Positions 56,320 to 64,000 of a stretch of 64,000 nucleotides of DNA are shown here, in pieces. The DNA is taken from assembly GCF_900185725.1 (NCBI RefSeq), contig NZ_FYAU01000024.1:62001-126000 (forward strand), in the 5' to 3' direction. The position numbers and the translations under genes are program-made. The first letter of the stretch is position 1. Every line of letters starts with the position of its first letter. Below the pieces are notes generated by a model. The model was given only the letters and a program-made list of their open reading frames with translations, had not been told where the DNA came from and made no database searches. The stretch is from Stappia sp. TSB10P1A (GTDB lineage: Bacteria > Pseudomonadota > Alphaproteobacteria > Rhizobiales > Stappiaceae).

Positions 56320-57587
56320 CCGTCGCCGATCTCGAGACGCTCGACATGGACAAGCCGATCTTCGATCCCAAGGCCTTCCGCCTGACCGAGCAGGAGGAGG
56401 AGCTGACCGACCTTGCCCGCCGGGTGGCCAAGTCCCGCTTCGCCCCGCGTGCAGAAGCCGTCGACCGCGACGCGGTGTTTCCGACGCAGAACTACCGCGA
56501 CATGCACGAGGCCGGCCTGCTCGGCATCTGCGTGCCGAAGGAGGACGGCGGCCACGGCGCCCCGTTCCGCGCCTATATGATGACGGCGGCCGAGATCGGC
56601 CGCTATTGCGGCGCGACGGCGCTGACCTGGAACATGCATGTCTGCTCCTGCCTGTGGACCGGCGCGCTGACCGACGACCTGGAAATCGAGGCCGGCGAGC
56701 GCGAATTGCATCGCCAGCGCCGTGCCGTTCACTATAGGCGCATCCTGGAAGGCGGGGCTATCTACTCGCAGCCCTTCTCGGAAGGCGGCGCGGCCGCGGC
56801 CGGCGCCGTGCCCTTTTCCACCTCGGCCCGCAAGGTCGACGGTGGCTGGATCATCAACGGCAAGAAGATCTTCGCCTCCCTGTCCGGCCATGCCGACTAT
56901 TACGGTATCCTCTGCGGCGAGATGAAGGAGGGCGAGCGGCCCTCGCGCCGCGACACGATGTATATCGCCGTTCCGGCAACCGCCGAGGGCGTCGAGGTGG
57001 TCGGCCCCTGGGACCCGCTCGGCATGCGCGGCACCGTCTCGCGCACCCTGCTGTTCAAGGACGTCTTCGTCTCCGAGGACGAGGCATTGATGCCGCGCGG
57101 CGTCTATTACCAGGCCGCCAGCCGCTGGCCGCACATGTTCATGACCCTGTCGCCGACCTATATGGGCATCGCCCAGGCGGCCTTCGACTTCACCGTGAAA
57201 TACCTGCGCGGCGAGTGGCCCGGCCTGCCGCCGGTCAAGCGGCGCATGTTCCCAACCAAGCAGATGGGCGTCGCCCAGATGCACCTGATGCTGGAGCAGA
57301 CCAAGGCGCTGTGGTTCCAGGCGATCACCGAGGCCGGCCCCGATCCCTCGCGCGAGCAGATGCTGCGCGCCTGGGCCGCCCATTACACGGTGATGGAGAA
57401 CGCCAACGAGATCTGCCAGCTCGCCATCCGCACCTGCGGCGGCCAGTCGATGCTGAAGGAACTGCCGCTGGAGCGGCTGTATCGCGACAGCCGCTGCGGC
57501 GCCCTGATGCTGCCCTGGACCGCCGAGATCTGCCTCGACCGGATCGGCCGCGAAAGCCTCTACCTGCCGGGAGAAACCGACGAGTGA
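56316..57587 (+). CDS. Acyl-CoA dehydrogenase-like flavoprotein, catalytic Glu absent (possible monooxygenase)
   Basis: A 423-aa protein of ACAD fold: N-terminal helices, GLLGICVPKEDGGHGAPF, YSQPFSEGGAAAAGAVPFSTSARKVDGGW (FAD-binding middle region), and a C-terminal helical bundle ending YRDSRCGALMLPWTAEICLDRIGR. In MCAD-type enzymes the catalytic Glu sits in YEGT, which aligns with Leu399-Pro400 here. In isovaleryl-CoA-dehydrogenase types the Glu position aligns with Met274. So neither known base is present. With a flavin reductase in the cluster this suggests a group D flavin monooxygenase acting on a CoA ester or free acid. Coupled by ATGA and GTGA overlaps. A dehydrogenase with a displaced base is the alternative. 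Confidence 0.88.
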   Translation: MTVADLETLDMDKPIFDPKAFRLTEQEEELTDLARRVAKSRFAPRAEAVDRDAVFPTQNYRDMHEAGLLGICVPKEDGGHGAPFRAYMMTAAEIGRYCGATALTWNMHVCSCLWTGALTDDLEIEAGERELHRQRRAVHYRRILEGGAIYSQPFSEGGAAAAGAVPFSTSARKVDGGWIINGKKIFASLSGHADYYGILCGEMKEGERPSRRDTMYIAVPATAEGVEVVGPWDPLGMRGTVSRTLLFKDVFVSEDEALMPRGVYYQAASRWPHMFMTLSPTYMGIAQAAFDFTVKYLRGEWPGLPPVKRRMFPTKQMGVAQMHLMLEQTKALWFQAITEAGPDPSREQMLRAWAAHYTVMENANEICQLAIRTCGGQSMLKELPLERLYRDSRCGALMLPWTAEICLDRIGRESLYLPGETDE

Positions 57588-59122
57588 CGTCGATCGACCA
57601 CTGGATCGAGGCGCATGCGCGCTTCACCCCGGACAAGACGGCCCTGGTCTTCGGCGACGAGCGGATCGACTACGCCGCACTCGCCGCCCGCATCGGCCGG
57701 CTGGCCGGCGCGCTAGCCGTCCGCCATAGCATCACGCGCGGCGAGCGGATCGCCTATCTCGGCACCAATTCGCCCGACCAGCTTCTGCTGACCTTCGCCG
57801 CCGCCCGGCTCGGCGCCATCGTCGTGCCGCTGAACTGGCGCCTGGCCCCGCCGGAACTCGCCCATGCGGTGGCCGACAGCGGCGCCAGGCTCTTGGTGCA
57901 CCAGCCGGATTTCGCCGCAACCCTTGCCGCGATGGCTACCATCGCCCCGCTTCCCGAGGCACTCCTCGCCGACCCGGCGACGGGCGGGCTCGCCCGCCTG
58001 ACGGCGGAGGTCGCGCCGCTCGCCCATGGCGAGGGCGACGGCAGCGCGCAGGATCCCCTTCTCATCGTCTACACCTCCGGCACCACCGGCCGGCCGAAGG
58101 GCGCCGTGCTGACCCAGGCCGCCATCGAGGCCAACGCGCTGAACGCCCTGCACATGCAGGAGATCACCGCCACCGACACGGTGCTGACCGTCCTGCCGAT
58201 GTTCCATGTCGGCGGGCTCAACATCCAGACGACGCCGGCCCTCTATGCCGGCGCGACGGTGATCCTGCACGACCGCTTCCATCCCGGCGCGACGCTCGCC
58301 GCGATCCGCGACCAGCGTCCCGACCTGACCGTCCTGGTGCCGGCGATGCTGGCCGCGCTGATCGCCCATCCCGGCTGGGAGACTGCGGACCTGTCCTCGC
58401 TGCGGCTGGTGGCGACCGGTTCCTCCGACGTGCCGCACGCCTTGATGCGCGCCTTCGTCGAGCGCGGCGTGCCGGTGTTGCAGGTCTATGGCGCAACCGA
58501 GACCGGGCCGGTGGCGATCTACCAGCGGCGTGGCGATCCGGCGGCCGAATTCGGCGCCATCGGCCGCCCCGGCCTGCACACCAGGGCCCGCATCCGCCTC
58601 GGCGAGCGCAATGCCGGTCCCGGCGAGATCGGCGAGATCGAGCTGAAGGGTGGCAACATCACGCAAGGCTACTGGAACAACGCAGCGGCGACCGCCGACA
58701 CGTTCCGGGGTGGCTGGTTCCGCACCGGCGACCTTGCCCTTTGCGACGAGGCCGGCGTCTTCTGGTTCAAGGACCGGCTGAAGAACGTCATCATCTCCGG
58801 CGGCGAGAACATCTACCCGGCGGAGCTGGAACGGGTGCTCAGTGAGATCGAGGGTCTGAAGGAAGCCGCCGTGGTCGGTGTCGTCGATCCGCGCTGGGGC
58901 GAAAGCCCGGTCGCCGTGGTGGTCTCCGAGCCGGACGAAGAGCTCACCGCGGAGGCGGTGCTGGCAGGCTTCGACGGGCGTCTGGCGCGCTACAAGCACC
59001 CGAAATCCGTCGTTTTCGCGCAGGAATTGCCGCGCAATGCGCTCGGCAAGATCCAACTGGAAAGGGTCAGGAAAATAGCCGAGGATGCGCTCAAAGCATC
59101 CGGCAAGAAGCAAAGCGCCTGA
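57584..59122 (+). CDS. AMP-dependent acyl/aryl-CoA ligase
   Basis: A 512-aa ANL-superfamily ligase that makes acyl-AMP and then acyl-CoA. The P-loop is YTSGTTGRPKG (163-173). VYGATETGPV (A5 motif), GWFRTGDLA, KDRLKNVIISGGENIYPAELE and the catalytic Lys489 in ALGKIQLERV are intact. The start is GTG at 57584, overlapping the preceding stop (GTGA). Its acid substrate is likely the compound taken up by the TRAP system encoded next, possibly an aromatic or heteroaromatic carboxylate. Fatty acids are not excluded. Confidence 0.93.
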   Translation: MTSIDHWIEAHARFTPDKTALVFGDERIDYAALAARIGRLAGALAVRHSITRGERIAYLGTNSPDQLLLTFAAARLGAIVVPLNWRLAPPELAHAVADSGARLLVHQPDFAATLAAMATIAPLPEALLADPATGGLARLTAEVAPLAHGEGDGSAQDPLLIVYTSGTTGRPKGAVLTQAAIEANALNALHMQEITATDTVLTVLPMFHVGGLNIQTTPALYAGATVILHDRFHPGATLAAIRDQRPDLTVLVPAMLAALIAHPGWETADLSSLRLVATGSSDVPHALMRAFVERGVPVLQVYGATETGPVAIYQRRGDPAAEFGAIGRPGLHTRARIRLGERNAGPGEIGEIELKGGNITQGYWNNAAATADTFRGGWFRTGDLALCDEAGVFWFKDRLKNVIISGGENIYPAELERVLSEIEGLKEAAVVGVVDPRWGESPVAVVVSEPDEELTAEAVLAGFDGRLARYKHPKSVVFAQELPRNALGKIQLERVRKIAEDALKASGKKQSA

Positions 59123-59155
59123 CCGGATTGCAAGAACCAGACAGAGGGGACTGAA

Positions 59156-60169
59156 ATGCGGAAATTCATCGGGATGCTGACCGCGGTCGCGGCGCTTGGC
59201 CTCGCCACTGCCGCCTCCGCCGAGACCACCTTGCGCGTGTCCAACTGGCTGCCGCCCTCCCACCCCATCGTCAAGGACATCCTGGCGCCCTGGGGCGACG
59301 AGGTCGCCAAGGCGACCGAGGGGCGCGTCAAGGTCGAGATCATGGCCGCGCCGATCGGCAAGCCGCCGGCACAGTTCGACCTGGTCCGCTCCGGCGCCGC
59401 CGACATCGGCTACGGCGTGCACGGCTACACGCCCGGCCGCTTCAAGCTGACGCCGCTGGTCGAGGGACCGTTCCTGTCCGACAGCGCCGAGGCGCTGTCC
59501 GTCGCCTACTGGAAGGTGCAGGAGGCGATGCTGTCGAAGGCCGACGAGCACGAGGGCGTCAAGCTGCTCACCGTCTTCACCCATGGTCCGGGCGGCATCT
59601 ACACCACCGCCAAGCCGGTCGCCTCGGTCGACGACCTTGCGGGCCTGAAGATGCGCATCGGCGGCGGCATCGTCGCCGAGATCGCCTCGCGGCTCGGCAT
59701 GGTCGGCGTGCAGGCGCCCTCGCCGCAGGTCTACGAGATCCTCGCCAACGGCGTTGCCGACGGCATCCTGTTCCCGCCGGAGTCCGTGCCCTTCTTCCGC
59801 ATCGACGAGGTGATCCGCCATGGCGTCTCGGTGCCCGGCGGCCTCTACAACACCTCCTTCTTCGTGGTGATGAACCGCAGCGCCTGGGACAAGCTCTCGG
59901 ACGAGGACAAGGCCGCCATCGACGGCATCTCGGGCGAGGCCATGGCCCGCATGGCCGGCCAGGCCTGGGACGCGGCCGACGCGGCCGGCGTCAAGGTGAT
60001 GGAGGAAAAGGGCGTCGCCCAGACCACCGCCGACGAGACGATGACCGCCGCCATCGCCGACAAGCTCGCCGGTGTCGAGAAGGGCTTCCTCGACGCAGCC
60101 GCCGCCGTCGGCATCGATGGCCAGGCCGCCATCGACATGCTCAAGGCCGAGATCGCCGCAGCGAAATGA
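59156..60169 (+). CDS. TRAP transporter substrate-binding protein (DctP family)
   Basis: Periplasmic solute receptor of a tripartite ATP-independent transporter. The 337-aa protein has a signal peptide (1-22, ending ASA) and a DctP-fold mature part: RVSNWLPPSHPIVKDILAPWGDEVAKATEGRVKVEI, and DDLAGLKMRIGGG. In many receptors an Arg at this position (KMRIGG) salt-bridges the substrate carboxylate. It is 33 nt after the ligase gene and belongs to the same unit. The ligand is probably a carboxylate feeding the catabolic operon. Confidence 0.93.
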   Translation: MRKFIGMLTAVAALGLATAASAETTLRVSNWLPPSHPIVKDILAPWGDEVAKATEGRVKVEIMAAPIGKPPAQFDLVRSGAADIGYGVHGYTPGRFKLTPLVEGPFLSDSAEALSVAYWKVQEAMLSKADEHEGVKLLTVFTHGPGGIYTTAKPVASVDDLAGLKMRIGGGIVAEIASRLGMVGVQAPSPQVYEILANGVADGILFPPESVPFFRIDEVIRHGVSVPGGLYNTSFFVVMNRSAWDKLSDEDKAAIDGISGEAMARMAGQAWDAADAAGVKVMEEKGVAQTTADETMTAAIADKLAGVEKGFLDAAAAVGIDGQAAIDMLKAEIAAAK

Positions 60170-60675
60170 CCGGCGAGCCCCGCGACGGCGCGACCGGCGG
60201 GGGCGCAAGCCCCTTCCGGCCGCTCGCCGCGGCGACGCGCCTCCTCCAGCTCGTCGCCGCGCTGCTGCTGCTGGTGATGATGGCGGTGACCTTCGTCGAC
60301 GTCATCGGCCGCTATGTCTTCAACCGGCCGCTGCCCGGCGCCTTCGAGCTGACCGAGGTGCTGCTGGCGCTCGTCGTCTTCGTCGGCCTGCCGATCGTCA
60401 CCGCGCGGCGCGAGCATGTCACCGTCGATCTTCTCACCGGCCGGCTACCGGGCGCGGCGCGGCGCTCTCTGGCGCGGCTGTCGCTCGCCGTCACCGCCGC
60501 CGTGCTGGCGCTGCTGACCTGGCGGCTCGCCCTGCTCGGGCGCGACTACACCTCCTATGGCGATGCCACGGTCTATCTCGGCATTCCGCTGGGACCCGTC
60601 GCCCTCGTCATGGCGGTCCTGACCGGCGTCTCCGCGCTCGTCGCCGCCATGCTGATCCTGCGCCGGCAGCCCTGA
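60166..60675 (+). CDS. TRAP transporter small permease (DctQ family)
   Basis: A 169-aa membrane protein with four predicted helices; it contains the DctQ pattern FVDVIGRYVFNRPLPGAFELTEVLLALVVFVGLP followed by RREHVTVDLL. It bridges DctP and DctM. The ATG at 60166 overlaps the dctP stop (ATGA). Confidence 0.93.
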   Translation: MTGEPRDGATGGGASPFRPLAAATRLLQLVAALLLLVMMAVTFVDVIGRYVFNRPLPGAFELTEVLLALVVFVGLPIVTARREHVTVDLLTGRLPGAARRSLARLSLAVTAAVLALLTWRLALLGRDYTSYGDATVYLGIPLGPVALVMAVLTGVSALVAAMLILRRQP

Positions 60676-60715
60676 ACGGCCGCCTCGTCCACCTCCCGAG
60701 GGACCTCGCAAGACC

Positions 60716-62008
60716 ATGGAAACCTGGCTTCCCGGCCTCGTCATTCTCGTTGTCGTGATGTTCGCAGGCGTGCCGATCGCCGTCGCGATGGCCGCCGTCG
60801 GCGGTCTCGGCCTGACGATGATCCTCGGCTTCGCCCCGGCCATGGCGATGGTCGGGCAGACCACCTTCGACACCGGCCTGTCCTATCCGCTGTCGGTGGT
60901 GCCGCTCTTCGTGCTGATGGGCAATCTGGTCACCCGCGCCGGGCTCTCCGACGAGCTCTACGCCGCCTGCCACGCCTGGCTCGGCCATCGCCGCGGCGGC
61001 CTTGCCATGGCCACCGCCGTCGCCTGCGGCGGGTTCTCCGCCGTCTGCGGCTCCTCGCTCGCCACCGCCGCGACCATGGGCAAGGTCGCCCTGCCGCAGA
61101 TGCGCCGCTACAAATACGATGACGGGCTGGCGAGCGGCGTCATCGCCGCCGGCGGCACGCTCGGCATCCTGATCCCGCCCTCCGTGATCCTGGTGCTCTA
61201 CGGCGTCACCGCCCAGCAGGACATCGCCAAACTGTTCATCGCCGGCATCATTCCCGGCATTCTCGGCGTCCTCGGCTATATGGCCGCCGTCCGCGCGGTG
61301 TGCTGGTTCCGCCCGGAAGCCGGCCCGCCGGCCGAACGCCTGCCCTATCGCGAGCGCTTCCGCGCGCTCTCCGGCGTCGCCGGCATCTCCGCCCTGTTCG
61401 CCTTCGTCATCGGCGGCATCTATGCCGGCGTCTTCACCGCCACCGAGGCCGCCGGCATCGGCGCCAGCGGCGCCTTCCTCATTGCCCTCGCCCGCCGACG
61501 GCTGACCGTCGCGACGCTTCTGGAAACGCTGGCCGACACCGCCGCCACCACGACGATGATGTTCATGGTGCTGATCGGCGCGCTGATCTTCTCCAATTTC
61601 GTCAATATCGCCGGCCTGCCGGCGGCCCTGTCGGGCCTTGCGACCGCGTCCGACCTGCCGCCCTGGGGCATCCTGCTCGCCGTCCTCGGCGTCTATCTCT
61701 GCCTCGGCATGGTGCTGGAGAGCCTCTCGATGGTGCTGCTCACCGTGCCGATCTTCGCGCCGATGATGGCCGCGCTCGGCTACGACCTGATCTGGTTCGG
61801 CATTGTCGTCGTCGTGGTCACCGAGATCAGCCTGATCACCCCGCCGGTCGGCCTCAACGTCTTCGTGCTGAAGACGGTACTGCCGGACGTGCCGCTCGGG
61901 CGGATCTTCCGCGGCATCGTTCCCTTCATCCTTGTCGACATCGCCCGACTGGCGCTGATCGTCGCCGTGCCCTCGCTGGTGCTGCTGCTGCCGGGCTTGA
62001 TGCGCTGA
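60716..62008 (+). CDS. TRAP transporter large permease (DctM family)
   Basis: A 430-aa protein with about twelve hydrophobic segments, the ion-driven translocation subunit. Signatures are FDTGLSYPLSVVPLFVLMGNLV, GGFSAVCGSSLATAATMGKVALPQMRRYKYDDGLASGVIAAGGTLGILIPPSVILVLYG and TEISLITPPVGLNVFVLK. It lies 40 nt after dctQ and ends the catabolic operon; no terminator was seen. Confidence 0.95.
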   Translation: METWLPGLVILVVVMFAGVPIAVAMAAVGGLGLTMILGFAPAMAMVGQTTFDTGLSYPLSVVPLFVLMGNLVTRAGLSDELYAACHAWLGHRRGGLAMATAVACGGFSAVCGSSLATAATMGKVALPQMRRYKYDDGLASGVIAAGGTLGILIPPSVILVLYGVTAQQDIAKLFIAGIIPGILGVLGYMAAVRAVCWFRPEAGPPAERLPYRERFRALSGVAGISALFAFVIGGIYAGVFTATEAAGIGASGAFLIALARRRLTVATLLETLADTAATTTMMFMVLIGALIFSNFVNIAGLPAALSGLATASDLPPWGILLAVLGVYLCLGMVLESLSMVLLTVPIFAPMMAALGYDLIWFGIVVVVVTEISLITPPVGLNVFVLKTVLPDVPLGRIFRGIVPFILVDIARLALIVAVPSLVLLLPGLMR

Positions 62009-62574
62009 TGTCCGCCGCGCGCTCCTCCCGGGCGGGCCGCGCAGGCAACTGCGGCCTTGACCCGGCAAGGCAATCAGCGCAAATGAAAGGGAACGGGCAT
62101 CACATCGGCAGGCGCGGTCTCCAGGGGCCGGACGCCGCCGTCGGACGTGGCCCGTTGTCGATCGACATGCCGGCCGCCCGCCGAGGCGGCGAGGGACCGG
62201 CAGCGTCGGAAGCTGGAGCCGCTGGAGACCATGCCGGTCGCACCGTGTGACAGGACGCCCGCGCCGCCGCGCGGCAGGACATCGCAGCCCGCCGGCCTCG
62301 CCCGGGTCGCGCAGGCCTGCACGCGTCCGCGCCCGACCCGCACCCGCCGCTGGCAACGCATCGAGATCGGCGACCGCCGCCGCCTGCCGGCGCGGTTCCA
62401 CGCGCTTTTCGCCTCGCCCGGCGATCCCGGCCTTACCGCCGGCCTTTCGCCTGACAGCGCCGCTGCCGGGTAGAGGCCGAAACGTTTCCCCAAGACCGCA
62501 TTCCGCCGCCACGAGCGGCACCCGGCCGGAGACCTTAAAGGCCCGCGCCGGACCCGATATCCCAGGAGAGACAG
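62009..62574. other. Gene-poor spacer between the TRAP operon and leuC
   Basis: A 566-nt gap. Several frames are open (for example 62147-62473, plus), but they are Arg/Pro-rich, lack a ribosome site and resemble no family. The leuC promoter should be here, but only weak hexamers were seen. AGGAGA at 62564-62569 is the leuC ribosome site. I see no RNA gene or repeat related to the 33-kb elements. Confidence 0.6.
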
Positions 62575-63987
62575 ATGAACGCTCCGCGCACGCTCTATGA
62601 CAAGATCTGGGACGACCACGTCGTCGAGACCCAGGAAGACGGCACCGCCCTGCTCTATATCGACCGCCATCTGGTGCATGAGGTGACCAGCCCGCAGGCC
62701 TTCGAGGGTCTGCGCATGACCGGTCGCAAGGTGCGCCAGCCGCAGCGGACGCTGGCCGTGGTCGACCACAACGTGCCGACCACCGACCGCAGCCACGGCA
62801 TCGACGATCCCGAATCCGCGCTGCAGGTCGACACCTTGGCGAAGAACGCCGCCGAGTTCGGCGTCGAGTATTACAGCGAGACGGACCTGCGCCAGGGCAT
62901 CGTCCACATCGTCGGTCCCGAGCAGGGCTTCACCCTGCCGGGCATGACCATCGTCTGCGGCGACAGCCATACCTCGACCCATGGCGCCTTCGGCGCGCTC
63001 GCCCATGGCATCGGCACGTCCGAGGTCGAGCATGTGCTCGCCACCCAGACGCTGATCCAGAAGAAGGCCAAGAACATGCGGGTGACCGTCGACGGCACCC
63101 TGCCGGACGGCGTCACCGCCAAGGACATCATCCTGGCGATCATCGGCGAGATCGGCACGGCCGGCGGCACCGGCCATGTCATCGAATATGCCGGCGAGGC
63201 GATCCGCGCGCTGTCGATGGAAGGCCGCATGACGGTCTGCAACATGTCGATCGAGGGCGGCGCCCGTGCCGGCCTGATCGCCGCCGACCAGAAGACCTTC
63301 GACTATATCAAGGGGCGGCCAAAGGCGCCGCAGGGCGCGGACTGGGAGAAGGCGGTCGCCTACTGGCAGAAGCTCTTCACCGACGAGGGCGCCCATTTCG
63401 ACGCCGAGATCCGCCTCGACGCCGCCAACCTGCCGCCGATCGTCACCTGGGGCTCCAGCCCCGAGGACGTGGTCTCGGTGACCGGCCGGGTGCCGGATCC
63501 GGAGGCGATCGAGGACGAGAACCGCCGCGCCTCCAAGCGCCGCGCGCTGCAGTATATGGGCCTGACCGCCGGCACCCCGATCACCGACATCGCCGTCGAC
63601 CGGGTGTTCATCGGCTCCTGCACCAATGGCCGCATCGAGGACCTGCGAGCGGCGGCCTCCGTCATCCGCGGCCACAAGGTGCGCGAGAGCGTCAATGCCA
63701 TGGTGGTGCCGGGCTCCGGCCTGGTGAAGGCCCAGGCGGAGGCGGAAGGCCTCGACAAGGTGTTCCGCGAGGCCGGCTTCGACTGGCGCGAGCCGGGCTG
63801 CTCCATGTGCCTGGCCATGAACGCCGACAAGCTGGCGCCGGGCGAGCGCTGCGCCTCCACCTCGAACCGCAATTTCGAGGGCCGCCAGGGCTTCAAGGGC
63901 CGCACCCATCTGGTGTCGCCGACCATGGCGGCGGCGGCCGCGATCGCCGGCCATTTCGTCGACATCCGCGAGTGGCCGCACGGCTGA
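62575..63987 (+). CDS. leuC: 3-isopropylmalate dehydratase large subunit
   Basis: Aconitase-superfamily catalytic subunit that isomerises isopropylmalate in leucine synthesis. The 470-aa protein is complete. It has [32 protein letters not shown], and the three cluster cysteines are in FIGSCTNGR and [19 protein letters not shown] closes the domain. AGGAGA precedes the ATG. Its partner leuD is at 33594-34199 on the other strand. Confidence 0.98.
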   Translation: MNAPRTLYDKIWDDHVVETQEDGTALLYIDRHLVHEVTSPQAFEGLRMTGRKVRQPQRTLAVVDHNVPTTDRSHGIDDPESALQVDTLAKNAAEFGVEYYSETDLRQGIVHIVGPEQGFTLPGMTIVCGDSHTSTHGAFGALAHGIGTSEVEHVLATQTLIQKKAKNMRVTVDGTLPDGVTAKDIILAIIGEIGTAGGTGHVIEYAGEAIRALSMEGRMTVCNMSIEGGARAGLIAADQKTFDYIKGRPKAPQGADWEKAVAYWQKLFTDEGAHFDAEIRLDAANLPPIVTWGSSPEDVVSVTGRVPDPEAIEDENRRASKRRALQYMGLTAGTPITDIAVDRVFIGSCTNGRIEDLRAAASVIRGHKVRESVNAMVVPGSGLVKAQAEAEGLDKVFREAGFDWREPGCSMCLAMNADKLAPGERCASTSNRNFEGRQGFKGRTHLVSPTMAAAAAIAGHFVDIREWPHG

Positions 63988-64000
63988 CGCCCGCCGCAAG

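Noticed and set aside
62147-62473. A 108-codon frame between dctM and leuC
   Set aside because: Arg/Pro-rich, no ribosome-binding site, no family resemblance; likely non-coding spacer.

Overview
The window is dense, high-GC chromosomal DNA from an alphaproteobacterium, most likely of the order Hyphomicrobiales (Rhizobiales). The evidence is the set of gene types: a ~1600-residue NAD-glutamate dehydrogenase, a CenR-like response regulator, a DUF2125 protein, a HIG1 protein next to a PduO-type adenosyltransferase, metXW, and a rhizobial-style urease cluster interrupted by extra ORFs. The genus cannot be fixed from sequence alone. No rRNA, tRNA, transposase, phage gene or CRISPR array was seen.

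Layout. 1-6.6 kb: minus-strand genes for fatty-acyl/ketone-body electron flow (3-hydroxybutyryl-CoA dehydrogenase, etfA, etfB), then a rhomboid protease, cobalamin adenosyltransferase, HIG1 protein, SDR and a UbiH-family hydroxylase. 6.8-10.4 kb: tesB, a His-rich CobW GTPase and a D-Ala-D-Ala carboxypeptidase. 10.8-17.4 kb: the complete urease cluster ureD-A-B-(lprI-like)-(ABM)-C-(GST)-E-F-G, preceded by a good sigma-54 promoter match. 17.4-31.3 kb: housekeeping genes, including chaC, a CoA-ester lyase, yciB-ftsY, mtaB-dapF, pirin, an L,D-transpeptidase, a response regulator and ohr with an operator/promoter.

31.5-35.9 kb: an MsrQ-like protein, then a 1.17-kb gene-free spacer packed with direct repeats and hairpins, then leuD, argC and an AhpD-like enzyme. 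36.2-44.3 kb: NAD-glutamate dehydrogenase, an MFS protein and typA. 44.5-47.9 kb: a MarR regulator coupled to a Bcr/CflA pump, then folP-folK with no folB between them. 47.9-53.1 kb: tyrosine/histidine genes (tyrC-like, hisC) divergent from metX-metW across a structured 350-nt spacer, and a methyltransferase whose end overlaps metW head-on. 62.6-64 kb: leuC, about 28 kb from its partner leuD.

The most interesting block is 53.2-62.0 kb. A MarR regulator and flavin reductase face a tightly overlapping operon: NicX-like ring-cleaving dioxygenase, NicD-like alpha/beta hydrolase, acyl-CoA-dehydrogenase-like flavoprotein, AMP-dependent CoA ligase and a full DctPQM TRAP transporter. The NicX iron ligands are conserved. 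The ACAD-like protein lacks Glu at both known catalytic-base positions. Together with the flavin reductase this suggests uptake, CoA activation, hydroxylation and ring opening of a (hetero)aromatic acid by a route that differs from the standard nicotinate (nic) pathway.
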